64,000 bases of DNA from Perognathus longimembris pacificus (GCF_023159225.1 NC_063162.1:95250880-95314879); one strand, 5' to 3'. Numbered from the stretch's first letter, positions 1 to 13,572 are shown. Notes: generated from the letters alone by a model not told the origin. A program made the numbers and translations.

Positions 1-200
1 AATGGAAGCAGGAGTAGTCACGAAAGACCTTTAAGACTTTAGATTTCTGGCTTTTGAGGTGCCTTCTAAACCATGAGATAATTAGAGCAGAATTCCGTTG
101 GTTTGTAATTACTTATGTGAGGCTAATGAGTTGAAGTTAAACATGCGGAATGGAAGAGACTCATGAGCCATTTTAATATGCCTACTCTATGCTTTATACA

Positions 201-204
<4 letters not shown>

Positions 205-260
<56 letters not shown>
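205..260 (+). repeat. (CT)n microsatellite
   Basis: About 28 uninterrupted CT units. The apparent Leu-Ser open frame across it is not coding. Confidence 0.95.
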
Positions 261-264
<4 letters not shown>

Positions 265-1079
265 TTTTCATACCCAGAGATTAATCATCTTGGAGTATTA
301 TATTCCTTCTTCATGGGTCCGCCCAACTGTCAATTAATTTTTGCTATCTCTGCTTTGTCATCTGGCCCTTTCTATTACTCCCTCTTCTAGACAACACCCA
401 TTTTCTCAATTTCACTCAAGTATACTGCTAGTCTTTATTTCTCATATCTTCGTTTTCTAATTTCTTCCTTCCTTGATCACATTTGTTTCTTTTTTCACAG
501 TCAGTTTTGCTGTAGGATAATCCAACCTTCCCACATCCAAGTTCAAAGTAATTCCCTTTTCCTTCTAAATTAGTTGATGTTTCACCTTGCTCTAGCCTTC
601 AAGCAATCTGAAAGGAAAAAGAAAAAGATTCTTCTTAGCTTGTCATCAGCACAGTGATTCAATACTACTTGGTCTCAATCCTTCCAGCCTCACTACTTTC
701 CAGTACTGTGGCTTTGGTTGACTTATTTAATCATAATTTTCTAATATTAAAAGGGATTGAGAATAGCAGTTTCCTTACAGGGCTGTTTGATGGACTAAGT
801 TTGTATCATTCACTTACCTTAGCATCAGTGAGTACAGATTTTCCCCAAGTTCCATCACATGAATGGGTATTTAATCACTTACTGAACATGCCTTTTATCT
901 TTCCCGTGTGTCCTGTTTTCTATTTCCTTCATTCTCCTGTTTAGAATAAGTTCTTCTTTCTCCCTTGGTAGACCTTCTTTGAACATAATTTTTTACTATG
1001 TTTCTCTTTTCTAAGACCAGTCTCATTTCTAGTCTCTCTGACAAACATCCCTTTCCCTTTCAACTTTCCTTTCACCCTC

Positions 1080-1265
1080 AAACCCAACTTCTATCATCTT
1101 AGTTGTATGTATGTTGTCATAGACAATTTAGCCTTTGTATATCTTTCTTCTAATTGTATTATAATACATAGTGCTCCTTGAACACAAGCTGTTTATTTTA
1201 ATATTTATAGTTATTCCACTATTTGTGAACAGATGATTGCAATGTCAATAAACACTCATTTCAGG
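1080..1265 (+). mobile_element. Possible LINE-2 3' end
   Basis: GTGCTCCTTGAACACAAGCT (1171) and CAATAAACACTCATTTCAGG (1246) have the order and spacing of a decayed L2 tail. Weak. Confidence 0.35.
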
Positions 1266-2418
1266 CATCTGTAAGTATTGTCACTTTTTCTCTCTATGCA
1301 GACTGGTTTCTGTCTCACTCTCCATCAAAGAATATCAACTTATCTGACCCAGATCATTTTTTTTTCTTGAGAACAGGAGATCTCAATCAACCAGGACTGA
1401 TACACTTTCCTGTGCTTTTAGGAATCCAAATGTATTTTAATTAAGCCTTCTGGCAACAGGATCTCTGATTGGGTGTTCCAAGTCTTTTGTTGTTACTGTG
1501 GTGGTTGATTTGCCACCTGCAGTTTTACGTATTTTGACAAATTAGTTTGACAAGAGGTGGTAGAGTACCAACTTCATACTGTTCCACTGTGATATCTTTA
1601 ACAACTGGTTTCTTTCTTTAAAAAATGGTGTAAGAGAATATACTTACTTTTGTCTTCTGTCTTTTTTCTCCCCCAATCTAAAATCTGCCTGAACAATGAA
1701 TGGCAGGATCATGAGCTTCTGTCATTTATGCTGTTCCAAAAGTTTGCATCAGGATTGATTCTCATTTTATTCATGGCTTTACTTGGTAGTAATTTAGAGC
1801 TGAGATGATGGTTTATTTTCCCCTCTGAAATGCTTCAGGGCTGTTTTTGTCAGGATTAGGAAAATGTGCTCTAGGAGCAGAGTGATAAATTGAGCCCTGC
1901 CTCAGAGAAAGTCAGGTTGTCAGGAAACATATTTATCTCTGTTTGGGAAGCAGAGCAGGATAAGTACAAATCTTAAAAAAAAAAAAAAAAGATGATAGAA
2001 AGAAAAGAGAAAAAGAACTGTGTGAAACTTTCTAGGGTAAGGGAGAAGGTCAATCTGACATGGCTAATTATTTAACAAATGGACTGCTGAGGCATGAAGA
2101 AGAAACTGAAATCGACAGTGATTCAAAGATGATTTTTTTTTTCTTGTACTAGTGTAACATTGAGAAAAAAATAGTTCAATGATTTTTGGTGGGACTTAAG
2201 ATTTCAATATGTTAAGCAAGCACTTTCTCAATATGAAATGTACAGAACATAAAATTACAATTTATTTTAAGGGTCCTAAATGGAATAAAAGTGCTGCAAA
2301 AACTTTCCCTAGTATCAAAAAGTATAGAGGTTAGGAAAATATAAGAAGAGGAGAAAGTACATCTTAGAGATGTATCTTTATATATCTATAATTATTCTCA
2401 AATAAAGCCTAGCTCTGT

Positions 2419-2437
2419 GGGGGGGGGGGGTGGCAGT

Positions 2438-2482
<45 letters not shown>

Positions 2483-2483
2483 A
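2419..2483 (+). repeat. G12 run and (GA)n microsatellite
   Basis: A run of about 12 G is followed after a short spacer by (GA)n from 2443 with a small interruption. Confidence 0.92.
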
Positions 2484-3479
2484 AGTGTGCTTTTGGAAAG
2501 CATATTGATTCTATCATCACATAGAATCTAAGTTTTTCACAATGCACTCTGTCAAAAACTATCTTTTTATGGAGTGCCTCCATCAATTATTCACTCATTG
2601 ATTTATTTTTTCTCTCATCCCTGATTTCTCTTCATATGGACAATTATGTCCATGCTTAGTTTTTCATGTTCTATCTTCAAAATATACTTTTTCTCTATGA
2701 ATCATTCCATATGAAATCATCAAAATCTTTTGCCAAGAACACATTTATTCAAATAGTTTTAAAAACAAATAGAGCTTTCATGAAATACAAAATGAAGTCA
2801 TTTCCAAGATTTTATTCAACTCAAATAATAAAGGAAGTAAGATGACAGTAATGATTCAAAAATGAATTACAGAGGTATTTATAGAGTTGGTCAGTTAAAA
2901 GAAAGCAAAATGAATTGGTTACTTTTAAGTGGTGATTGTTATACAAGGTAATAAAGCCCAACCTTTGGGTTGTAACAGAGGAGTCATTTGCATTTCCTTA
3001 AAAGATAAATCAGTTGTGTGAATTTCTTAAAGTAAATCATTATTCTCTGAGGGATGTAACATATTCAAACCCGTAGTAAATAGGAAGTTGATTGAAACTA
3101 CATAATCCTCAGAAATGGGGAAAAAAAATCTCTAAGTAGGCTGTATTCATAAACAACAACAAGCACCATACTGAGAGATACTTTATGTAATCTATTGATC
3201 TGTTTTCAAAATACAGGTAAATCAGGTAAATGTTTATGACTTAATTGTTTGCATGATTCTTAACTTCAAATGGACTCCCTATAGAGCTACAGAAGCATGT
3301 GTAGGACATTTTTATTAAATGGAGACTTTAAATAATGTTATGAAAATGTATCTTAATAAAAGTCAAAAGCAGGTGATTTGGGGGATAAAAATGCTTATTT
3401 TCTATAATGGGCAGCAGGCTATTTTTTTTTCTGGTGCTCCAAGATATTTTAAGAAATTACTACTTTGTACAACTACTTA

Positions 3480-4060
3480 AAACAATGATATTTTAAAAAT
3501 GAAATAATTACAAAAATGACAGAGCCATAGAAATAATAGAATGAGGTAAGATCAATTTATATATTGAAAGGGATGACATTGATCAAGATATATTATATTT
3601 ATAAACTTTAAAATGGCAACCTCTTTGTACAACTAAAGACAATTTTTAAGAAGTTCACTTTATAGAAATAATTCAAATGGTTAAGAATGTGAAAATATTT
3701 TTAACCTCAATAGTTAGTATAAAAATAAATAATGATCCCAACACCAATAATAACAGTAAAAGCAAAGTTCATCCATGAGTTTGGCAGAATTTTACAATAT
3801 GTAATGGCATCTAACATTGACAAGAATGTGAACCAATGGCTGTCTTATAAACAAACTGTTAGCAACCCTGGATTATTTGGAAGGGGTTTGTTCTAACTTA
3901 TTAAAATTGAGATTCTTCATACTTTTGACATAACATCCTCATTGTTACAGATTCAATAAAATAAAGATGATAGAATTGAAAGACATGAAACAAGGAATTT
4001 TATGGCAGCAATGTTTATTATAAACAATAGCAAATACAGATTAGTGGAGTTGTAGCCCAA
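3480..4060 (+). mobile_element. Possible old LINE-1 3' region
   Basis: Degenerate sequence with an order of motifs like the end of an old L1 ORF2 (the TGTGAACCAATGGCTGTCTT region near 3830, then ATGTTTATTATAAACAATAG near 4010). I could not follow a frame. Confidence 0.3.
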
Positions 4061-4064
4061 GTAG

Positions 4065-5685
4065 TAGCAAAGCATTATTCCATATATATATATAAAGTGG
4101 TTTTATAAGTGAAGTTTAATATATACACTGAATTTTGGGGGGAATAAGTTAAAGGTAATAGGTTTGGTACGAGACCCCTGAAATTAGGTTGTACTGACAA
4201 CATGTACGACCATCCTTTGAATTCATCTTTGCTTACTGCTCAGACATGATGTTGAGTAACTATCCCTCCCATAACAGAAGTGGAAAGTATCTAGGATTTG
4301 AATAATTTAGAGAGAAAATCCAACTTTTTCTTATTTTAGGACTAGAGAGTTCACTAATAACTCATTTTTAACATTTTGCATGTTGACTTTTAAGTGTCAT
4401 GTCCTTACAATTACATTAATCTTTCATTAGACATTTAATACTGCAGTTAAGTTTTCTCACAAAAAATTTTGAGGAACATAATGCTAAAAATAGAAACCAG
4501 ACTGGCATCTTCTGAAACTGAGAATTTCTAAACAATAGGCAATTCTAAAGATGTTTTGAATGATGAACTAGGTTAAATATTCATTAAATGCATTTTCTGA
4601 AAATTAGAACCCTCCCCAAAGAGAAAATAAGGACCAGACATACAGATAGCATATGGTTACTTTGAAGAGCTTCTGGATGATTTCACTTATAAAGAATTTC
4701 AACTTGTCACACAAATGTCATGTAGTAGGATTATTTAAACATGGAACAAATACCCTACTTTATTTTTATTCCAGTTTCAGGGCAGTTACTATAGGCAATT
4801 TTTATTTAACAAAAGAAAAAGGTTTTATTAGCTTGTTTATTAACGTGCATATGTAGAGTTATAAGAAGTTTCTTTGAGCTTTATAGCTTACATAATTTCT
4901 GATATGGAAAAATAATGGTCACTCAGAGTAAGATCATTTTAAACACATAAATATTTACATAGGGATGAAATATTAATTTAAGAGATCCTGACAAGACGAA
5001 GTATGAAATATAAAAATAACTTGAAGGCACTGTTTATGTTTAAGGAACAAACGCACATCTAAGTTGATAGAAAGAGTCTATCAATAACAATAGTATTTGC
5101 TTGAATATACTAACTTACTTACTGCAATCTAAAGAAGTTTATCATGGTAAATTGTTTCATCAAATATACTTTACCAGCAAAGAGAAACATATTCCAAATC
5201 TAAATAGGGTATACTGTATTTCAGGTCATGATTTTATTTAAATACATTGGACAGAGAACATTTTTATTTATCATTCTTTTGGAAGAGCTATATTATTAAG
5301 AGCTGTGAACTATTTGCTAAACATTTATGTCTAGAATCTGCATGGTATTTTGTTTGGCCTGGTAACATAAAAGATGTATATTCAACTTACTACTATCAAA
5401 TTAAAACACGGACCTCTGAGAACTGAAACATAATGATTTGTATAGCTTTGCTATTTATTTTGGGAGTGGTATTAACAGAATGGCTAGTGAAGTTGATACA
5501 AAGTTAAGTGGCCTAAGGAACCTATGGCCTATAGCTCATTACATAAAACATATACATGACTGCCAATGAATTCAATAGGATAGCAAAATTAGTGTATAAG
5601 ATGTTTTAAAATGATATAAATAATAAATATGTATTTCTGACATTTTTTCTGTGCCTATTTTGACTGTTCTCTTAGCTTTTTGTTA
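4065..5685. other. Intronic sequence, nothing recognised
   Basis: AT-rich, with short (TA)n at 4083-4093. No repeat family or coding frame identified. Confidence 0.5.
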
Positions 5686-5689
5686 GGCT

Positions 5690-5873
5690 TGAACACTCAA
5701 CTCCACCTGAACAACAGCTCCACTTCGGTAATTTTTCGAGAATTTTGATGGTTAATTGAAGGTAAGAGTCTCACGGACTCTTCCTTAAGGGTTAGCTTTG
5801 AGCTATGATCCTCAGATTTCCACATCCTGAGTAGTAGTTAGGATTACAGATGTGAGCCTCTGGCATCTGGCTG
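5690..5873 (-). mobile_element. B1-ID type SINE, partial
   Basis: A minus-strand copy of the composite SINE. The B1/Alu-like unit is seen as TAGTTAGGATTACAGATGTG on the plus strand, and part of the ID-like unit is present (ACAGCTCCACTTC). The distal end of the ID unit and the tail are missing. Confidence 0.75.
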
Positions 5874-5878
5874 TCTTT

Positions 5879-5879
5879 G

Positions 5880-5936
<57 letters not shown>

Positions 5937-6163
5937 GGGGGGGGCAACTTGAAATCTGGGCCTAGGCACTGTCCCTGAGCTCTTCAGCTCAAGACTAGCT
6001 GTCTACTACTTGAGCCACAGCTCCACTTCTGGTTTTCTTGGGGCTAATTGGAAATAAGAGTCTCTGGAACTTTCATGCTTGGGCTGGCTTTGAACTGCAA
6101 TCCTCACATCTCAGCCTTCTGATTAGCTAGGATTAAAAGTATGAGCCACTGGTGCCCAGCTAA
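5879..6163 (-). mobile_element. B1-ID type SINE with (CA)n tail
   Basis: The SINE body is at 5943-6163. The ID-like unit (CTACTTGAGCCACAGCTCCA) is followed on the high side by the B1-like unit. The (TG)n run at 5879-5932 lies where the 3' tail should be, so on the SINE strand the tail is (CA)n. Confidence 0.82.
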
Positions 6164-6233
6164 AGGTATAGTTATTAATGACTTGTATCAATTTAGGGGT
6201 TTTGCAGTACATTGCGTAGTTTGGTTGTTAATA

Positions 6234-6235
<2 letters not shown>

Positions 6236-6282
<47 letters not shown>

Positions 6283-6509
6283 ATCAGTCCTGGGACTTGA
6301 ACATAGGGTCTAGATGCTTTCCCTGAGTGGTTTTGCTCAAGGCTAATTTCCTTTCACTTATACCACAGTTCTACTCCTCCCTTTGTTGTGGTTACTTGGA
6401 GATAAGAATCTGAAGGACTTTTCTGCCCAGACTGGCTCTGCACTATGATCCACAGGTCTCAGCCTCCTGAGTAGCTAGGATTAGAGTTGTGAGCCACTGT
6501 CACCTGGCT
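6236..6509 (-). mobile_element. B1-ID type SINE with (CA)n tail
   Basis: The SINE body is at about 6283-6509 on the minus strand, with a (GT)n run at 6236-6280 at its 3' end. It is the same composite structure as the neighbouring copy. Confidence 0.82.
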
Positions 6510-6514
6510 CTTTG

Positions 6515-7850
6515 CTAGTAGTATATAAAGCTATGATGTAGGAATATTAAAGAAATTACAAAAGAAAACCAATAAAAAGTAATCAGTGAAAAGTTTTGTT
6601 CGATTCTGTTATTTATGAAAGCAGATGAAGGAAAAAAAGTAGGAGCAGAAATTATTAATATGAATTATACTTGACATGCTGTTTTCTTGTCAATTGGTTA
6701 TGGACTACTCTGTGCAAATATTGCACAGTACTTTTTTGACAGTCTTTATTTTTGTGTACACATACATATTCATTAATAATTATTGTTTTTTCAGTCACTG
6801 AGTATTACCAAACTTACAATAAATTAAGCTTACTATAAATTAGGTTAAACTTACCTTAAGTAAGTTAAAATGGAATTAATTAAAATGGAACACCTTACTT
6901 CTTTTTATATGATTATTTCTTATAATTATGAATTTACTCATTTTTTGCAAACATCTTCATGAAATAGCCAGTAGGGATTTTAGAAAACTGGGGATTTGAT
7001 TTAATCTTTATGTATATTCCTGTATTTTCCTTTATATAATTGTTTCCTACAACAACTAAGCATATTTTCAAAAGCTTCAAGAGATTCTTGCATTTAGGAT
7101 TCAATTCATCTCTTGGAAAAGTTAAAAACTGTGAAGTTCACATTGTAAATAAATATGTGTTGTGGTGGTTTTTATGAGAACATGCCAAAAAAAAAACCTA
7201 CATAGAAATAATTGACATATGCACATCAGCATAAACTACATGGAGTGATAAAAGACAGTGTCAGGGAACTTAGCCAACACTGAATTCATCAAGAATATGC
7301 CATCAGGAATGAGACTGAAATTTTGGTCAAATTTCAACCGTAATATTTAAGTAGAAAACCACGTATACAAACACTCAGAGATTGGAAAGAAAAGCAATGC
7401 ACTGAGTAGCTTTGCATTTTCCCTAGATTCTCAGTATTATTGCATGAGAAAGGAGCTTCAAGTTAACTTTGGTCATACAAAACTTTTCACTGTTCATATG
7501 TCTGTCCAAAAATTGATGAATATATTTATAATTACCTTCAAGTATATTCACATTTTTTAGCATGCAAAATAAAAAAGACACAGAAATGAATGCCATTCAC
7601 TATTTTTTTCTCTTTTGAAAACAAACTTGACTAATGCTACAAAACTTGGCCAAATAGCCTATAAAATGTAATAGTTTTAAAAAGCTTTAAATTCATTTTA
7701 AGTAGTTGCATAAGGGGGTTTAAATTCGATATGTTGGTTCGAGAGTACAATGTTACTTCTTCAGTGTCACTCCTTTAATCAGTATCTTTCACTTCTCAAT
7801 TTGAAATATAGGTTAAGTTTTACTTGTAATCTGATTCCAATCCATAAAAA
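6515..7850. other. Intronic sequence, nothing recognised
   Basis: AT-rich unique sequence between the SINE cluster and the L1 tail at 7.86 kb. Confidence 0.5.
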
Positions 7851-7854
7851 TACT

Positions 7855-8570
7855 TTCATTAAATTTTGTTGACAAGGTATACAGACGGGGTACAGTTACA
7901 TAATAAGGTAGTGAGTACATTTCTTACCATATTTGTTATACCTTCCCTTGTTTTTCTTTCCCTTCTCTAGTTCAGATAAGCATATATATACAATGTCCAG
8001 TGTACCAAAATCATATACAGTTACCACCTGGGGAAATTGACCTAGTACGTAAAACCTAATGACAATGATAAAATCCTCCTGTTTCCATCTCTTGGAGTTC
8101 ATTTTGCTTAGCCTCATCTTATATAATCATATGTACGTAGCTGTTGAGCTCTTGTGAACTTCTGATAGGTCTATCCTAGACCTTTTTATGCTTCTTTAGT
8201 AAATGTTTGGTTTTAGAAACATAATGTAGAGTCGCTGACCAAGACATGTGGAAATATCATTTGAAAAGAAATTTGTTGTTTTACAGACATGATCTCTATT
8301 GTTCTTCCTCCCTCCTCCCCCCAACAACCACATATCAGGGAGACCATGCGCCTTTGTTCTCTGTGCTCTAGGCTTGTCTCGCTCAACATTATTTGTTCAA
8401 GACCTGACCATTTCCTAGCGAATGCCATTATTTTATCATTTCTAATCACTATATAATATTCCATTGTGTACATGTACCACATTTTTCGGATTTATTCATC
8501 TGTAGTGGTGCATCTGGGTTGTTTCCATAGTTTGGCTATTGTGAATTAGTTTTGAATTATGCCTTGAAGT
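7855..8570 (-). mobile_element. LINE-1 fragment, ORF2 C-terminus and 3' UTR
   Basis: On the minus strand the frame at 8482-8213 begins MWYMYTMEYY, the hallmark of the end of L1 ORF2. It is followed by a degraded 3' UTR down to about 7855. The copy is 5'-truncated and decayed. Confidence 0.85.
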
Positions 8571-8799
8571 TCAGGGTACCATAAATTCTAAAATAGTTGT
8601 TACTTTTTACAGTTGTTTGTTGAAAACAAAGTAATATTTCACATGGATTCAAGATTTTGTAGCAATGTTTCCCCAGTTATATTATTTTTCCATACACAGA
8701 AAATATATTAACTATTGTATTGTGTGTATTTTATTTAGCAATCACTAGTTTAGAAACTGTGTTGTACCATGAAATATTATAATAGGATTTCTTTGCTAT

Positions 8800-9056
8800 G
8801 ATTAGATTTTTGTTTTGTTTTGTTTTTGTTTTGTTTGTTTGTTTTTTTTGTACATGCAAATCCTGGGGTCTTAGGGCTTGAACTCAGGGCCTGAGCACTG
8901 TTTCTGGCTTCTTTTTACTCAAGGCTGCACTCTACCAATTAAGCCATAGCACCACTTCTGGTGTTTTCTATAGATGTGGTGCTGAGGAATCAAACCCAGG
9001 GCTTCATGAATGCGAGGCAAGAAGTCTAGCCACTAGGCCATATTCTCAGTACCCTC
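8800..9056 (-). mobile_element. ID-dimer SINE with A-rich tail
   Basis: A minus-strand copy. On the plus strand it begins with a T-rich tail near 8808-8850, then the second unit (TGAACTCAGGGCCTGAGCAC), then the tRNA-like unit ending CCACTAGGCCATATTCTCAG. Moderately diverged. Confidence 0.82.
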
Positions 9057-9539
9057 CACATACATTATGTGCATCTGATACTTTTAATATAAATGCATGA
9101 AAACAACAGGTTCCTATTTATCTTTGTGGGTTTAGTTTAACATAAGGCCAGTGCATTTTATTTTCAGGGCTAAACTATCAACTAACTCATTAACACAAAA
9201 ATTTAATTTGGCAAATATATGTATACTTAAATGATCAAAGAGGCCAACTGTAGCAGGAAAATGTTCTGGCTAAGAAGAATGGCTGAGGCCTCAAGGAGTG
9301 TGATTCTGAGTGAAGGATTTTACTCCTTCCTTTGTACTTGCAGGACAGCTTTGTTGGGAGTACAAGTGTGCTTGTGAATCAAGAAGCTTTACTGCAGGAT
9401 TGTTGAGTCTATCTTTTTATTCTCTACAACTATAGAAACCCAGCTCTTGCTTGATCCATTTGGTACTGGAGTTTTCTTTTAATTATATTTTATTATCTTA
9501 TTCTATTATTATCTTATATTTTTATTCTATTATTATCTT

Positions 9540-11147
9540 ATATTTTTATTATATTAATTCATGTACAAAGGCTTTAGCTTTCAGCAAATCAGTTTATAGA
9601 CACAATACATCTTGATCCATGTCACCCCTTTTATCACTCTTCCCCATCCCTTGCAAAGTAACCCTTCTCTTCCATTTTCTTAATTTCAGGGGATATGTAT
9701 TAAATATTATGACCACATTCCTTCCTCTCTTCTTTCATCTACCCCTTTCCACTTGAGTTGCCCTCTCCATACTTTTCAAGCACCAATTTTCTGATACTTA
9801 TTTTGTTGGATGACAATTTTCTTTTTCTAAGGAATTGCATCATTTGAATTCTCTTCTGTAAATATCCTACTTTGTATAATACCTCTGTGTACACTTGCAT
9901 ATAACCTCATTTATGTTTCCTTGTATATTTACAAATTTTTACTAGCTCCACATATGAGAGAAAACATGCAACCATTGTCTCTCTGGGCCTGATTTAATTT
10001 CCTTATGATAATTTTTTCCAGGCCATTACATGTTTTTATAGATGATACAGTAACCTTCTTTCTAATGGATGAGAAAAATGCCATTGAGCATATATATGTG
10101 TATGTATATGCATATACATATATAACATATATATGATATCTTTTCTTGATATCTTTGTCCATTGAAAGGCACCTGGGCTGATTACATACCTTGGGTGTGG
10201 TGTATTGTGCAGCAAGGAACATGGTTGTACAAGTGGCTTTAATGTATTCCTCATTTGTAATATTCTCGATTGATGTCCAAGAGTGGCATTGCTAGATCAT
10301 AGATTAGTTTCATGTTTAGTGTTTGTTTGGTTTTTTTGAACAATCTCCAAACTGCTTTCCTGAGTGAGTGAATGAATTACAGTTCCACCAACTGTGAACT
10401 AGAGTTTCTTTGTGTCCACATCCCTGCTAGCATTGGTTTTTTGTAAACTTGCTAATGGCCATTCTGAAACAGAATCTCAGACTTGTTTTTGACTTGCATT
10501 TCCTTTATGGTCGGAAATAGTGCACATTTTTTGGCCATATTTACTTCTATTTACAAGAAGTCTCTATTTAGCTCATTTGCCTAATTGTCTGTTGTTGAAT
10601 CATTGAGGGTTTAGTTTCTTAAGCTCTTTGTACATTCTATATATTAGGCTGTTGTCTGATAAATCTGACAAAGATGTACTTCCATTCTGAAGGCTTGTTA
10701 ATTTTGCCCTTTGCCATGCAGAAATTGTAATGGATGCAATCCAATTTGTCAATTCTTTCTTTGATTTGCTGTGCCCCTGGACCTATACTCAAAAAGTTCC
10801 TGCCTATGCCAAAGAAGTTGTAATGATTCATAGTTTCAGATCTTACATTGAGATCCTTGATCCATTTTTAGTTGATATTAGTACAGAGTGATTGATAGGG
10901 ATTCAGTTTCAGTTTTCTGTATATAAATATCCAATTTTCTCAACAACATGTTTTGAAGAATCTCTCTCTCTTTTATTTTTCATCCTATGTTTTTGGCTCC
11001 CTTGTCAAATTTCAGATGGCTGTAGGTCTGTGGATTTATTCCTAGGTCTTTTATTCTGTTCCACTGGTCTTTGAACCTGCTTTTGTGCCAATACCAACCT
11101 ATTTTCGTTAAATAGTAGAATTGGAAGTCTGGGATTGTTATATCTCC
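9540..11147 (-). mobile_element. LINE-1, 3' part of a twin-primed insertion
   Basis: Minus-strand L1 sequence running from the ORF2 region encoding ITIPDFQFYY (near 11140) through the C-terminal region to a divergent 3' UTR near 9540-9950. The frame is broken in many places. It abuts plus-strand L1 sequence at about 11148, and the L1 position at which it starts follows directly on the position at which the inverted segment ends. Confidence 0.8.
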
Positions 11148-12010
11148 AGGATAAACTAGGATCAAGAAGGATTCATCCCAGGTATACAAGGTTGGTTCTA
11201 TGTATGTAAATCAATAAATCTAATGCATTGCATTAACAAACCCAACAACATGAGTCTCATGACGATCTTAACGGATGAGAAAAAAAAAAAAAAAAACTTT
11301 TAACAAATTTCAACATCCTAATCCTTTTATGATAAAACCTCCGGAGAAGCTAATATAACAAATATAATAGGTAATATAATAAAAATGTTAATGAAAAATC
11401 TATAGCCAACATTATACTAAAATTTTGATAAACTAAAATCATTTTCTCTTAAATTAGGAACAAGACAAGCTTGTTCACTTTCTCCATTCCTCTTCAGTAT
11501 TATGCTAGAAATCCTAGCCAGAACAATAAGGCAAGAGAAAGACATAAAAGGAATCCAACTAGAGATTGAAGAAACAAAAGTATCTCTATTTGCAGATGAC
11601 ATGATCTGAAATCTAAAGGGCCCTAGAAATTTCATGTCCAAGCTAATAATTTACTTTGGCAAAGTAGCAGGATATAAGATAAATCCACAAAATCAGTAGC
11701 TTGTCTGTAGGCCAACAATGATAAGATTGAAAGTAAAATCAGATACTTGCAAAAATCTCAAAAATGTGACCAATCTCTACAATGAAATATGTAAAATTTT
11801 GAAGAAAGAGATTGAAGAAGACATTAGGAACTGGAAAGACCTTCCCAAGTTCCTGGATTGGTAAAATGAATATTGTGAAAATTGTAGTGCTGCCCACAGA
11901 AATCTATAAATTCAAAATATCAATGTCATTCTTTACTGAGATAGAGAAAACAATAAAAATATTATACAAAACTAGGAAAAGCACTAAATTGCAAAAGCAA
12001 CTATAGTAAA
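11148..12010 (+). mobile_element. LINE-1, inverted 5' part of the same insertion
   Basis: Plus-strand L1 ORF2 sequence from the reverse transcriptase GFIPG region (near 11168) to the region just before GGITIP (near 12004). Its end in L1 coordinates meets the start of the minus-strand segment at 11147. This is the arrangement produced by twin priming during target-primed reverse transcription. A run of about 18 A sits at 11280-11297. Confidence 0.75.
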
Positions 12011-12244
12011 AATGAAAAGTAATATTAGCAAATTTTATTCAATGAATAGAATTACTTTTCCAAAACACTTCAAAATCACCTCTGTATTGTATGTTTCTTC
12101 CCTAGTAGTTCAGCTTCCTAATATTTTAAAATATTGAATCATATTCTTAAGTCAATTATCTATGTAACAATTTACAAAGTTATTTATGTAACACACAAGT
12201 ACAACCATTATTAGACAATAAATATTATCTTATTTTCTTTTGTT

Positions 12245-12455
12245 TTCACCTGTGGAAAGTTAACTCAAGATTTCATGCTTGCTACACAAGCACTCTACCA
12301 CTTGGGCCATGTCCCCAGACCTCTTGCATTATAGTTTGTTTTCCAAATGGTATTTAATGTTAACTTTATCCAAGCTAGTTTTGAACATGCCTCCTCAATG
12401 TCTTCTTCCCAAGTAGCTGGGGTTATATAACTGCACCACCATATCTGGCCCAATA
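12245..12455 (-). mobile_element. Old SINE, ID-like plus B1-like
   Basis: ACTCTACCACTTGGGCCATG (ID-like) and CCCAAGTAGCTGGGGTTATA (B1-like) on the plus strand identify a diverged composite SINE on the minus strand. Confidence 0.65.
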
Positions 12456-12499
12456 TTATTTACTTAAAGTCAAAGAAGCTGTATAATACTTAGTTTTCA

Positions 12500-12670
12500 G
12501 TTATTTTTTTTTCATTTTATTTCTTTTCAAACTGATGTACAGAAAGGTTACAGTTTCATACTTTAGGCATCGGATACATTTCTTTTACTGTTTGTTACCT
12601 CCTCCCTCATTCCCCCCTCCCTCTTTCCCTTTCTCCCCCAAGATTTGTTCAGTTCATTTGTAGTAATAAT
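12500..12670 (-). mobile_element. Short LINE-1 3' UTR fragment
   Basis: A very short 5'-truncated L1 tail on the minus strand. It shows the same tail motif (GTACAGAAAGGTTACAGTTT on the plus strand) and the C-rich tract at 12600-12645 seen in the large L1 at 36.5 kb. Confidence 0.8.
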
Positions 12671-12799
12671 GTATAAATACTCTGCATAGTAATGATAACT
12701 CTTTAGAAAAGTTAAAACTCAAAATGAACTATAAATTATGCATTTACATATCATAGCCTAATATGTATATATGTGTTATAAATACTCATTTTGTTTGTG

Positions 12800-13044
12800 T
12801 GGATGTGTATGTGCCAGTACCAAGCTTAAATTCAGAGCCTGGGCCTGGTGCTTTTCCTTCTATTTTTTGCTAAAGATTGGTGCTGCACAACTTGAGTCAT
12901 ACCTCCAGTTCCAGATTTTTGGTAGTTAGTTGGATATCAGAGTCCCAAAGATTTGTCTGCCTAGGATGCTTTTGAATAGTGTTCCTCAGTGTGCATCCTC
13001 TTGAGTTGTTAGAACCATAAGCATGAGCTACTACAAGCCTCCCT
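12800..13044 (-). mobile_element. B1-ID type SINE, diverged
   Basis: The ID-like unit is at 12815-12920 and the B1-like unit at 12930-13040. A degenerate TG tract lies on the tail side at 12793-12812. Confidence 0.72.
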
Positions 13045-13339
13045 GATTGTATGTGTAGTCTTATGATAAGATAATTGGGGAAGTTGATATTAGGTACATG
13101 ATTTTAATCTTTGTTTTTTCTTTCTGTATGTTTTTTAAAATCAAATTCATAGGTAAACTGTTCAAAAATCTAATGTGTTTGATTTCTTATCTTTTGGTAT
13201 AATTGAGCAATTTTCTAAATTTATAGCTGCTTAGTTCTTAAATTACTTACAAGTAATTTATAAGCCTTATCTTAAATTAATTTTCAAATTAGTTTTGTAA
13301 TTAATTATTTTGTTCTTGATTTACTTAAAATTATTATTT

Positions 13340-13572
13340 TGTGTGCAGTTACTGGGGTTTGAACTTGGCCCCTGGGCACTGTGCTTTGCCCTTAGCTTTT
13401 TGGCTAAAGTTTATTGCTCTAATACTTGAGCCAGAGCCGCATATCCCCTCAGGCTCTTTGGTAGTTAACAGAAAATAAGGGATTTCACAGACTTTCTTAC
13501 CTTGGCTGGCTTCTAACTACAATTCTCAGATCTCAGCTAGGAACACATGTGTGAATCACCATTGTCTGTAAG
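13340..13572 (-). mobile_element. B1-ID type SINE, diverged
   Basis: A minus-strand copy with ACTGGGGTTTGAACTTGGCC, then AATACTTGAGCCAGAGC, then the B1-like unit ending near GTGTGAATCACC. The tail is a very short GTGTG. Confidence 0.72.

Larger units (their letters stand above)
270..3475. other. Intronic sequence, no gene recognised
   Basis: Apart from the possible L2 tail (1080-1265), an A run near 1975-1990 and the G12/(GA)n tract (2419-2483), I see only AT-rich unique sequence. Confidence 0.5.

Noticed and set aside
163..390. Open frame rich in Ser-Leu across the (CT)n repeat
   Set aside because: Produced by dinucleotide repetition; no codon bias or domain.
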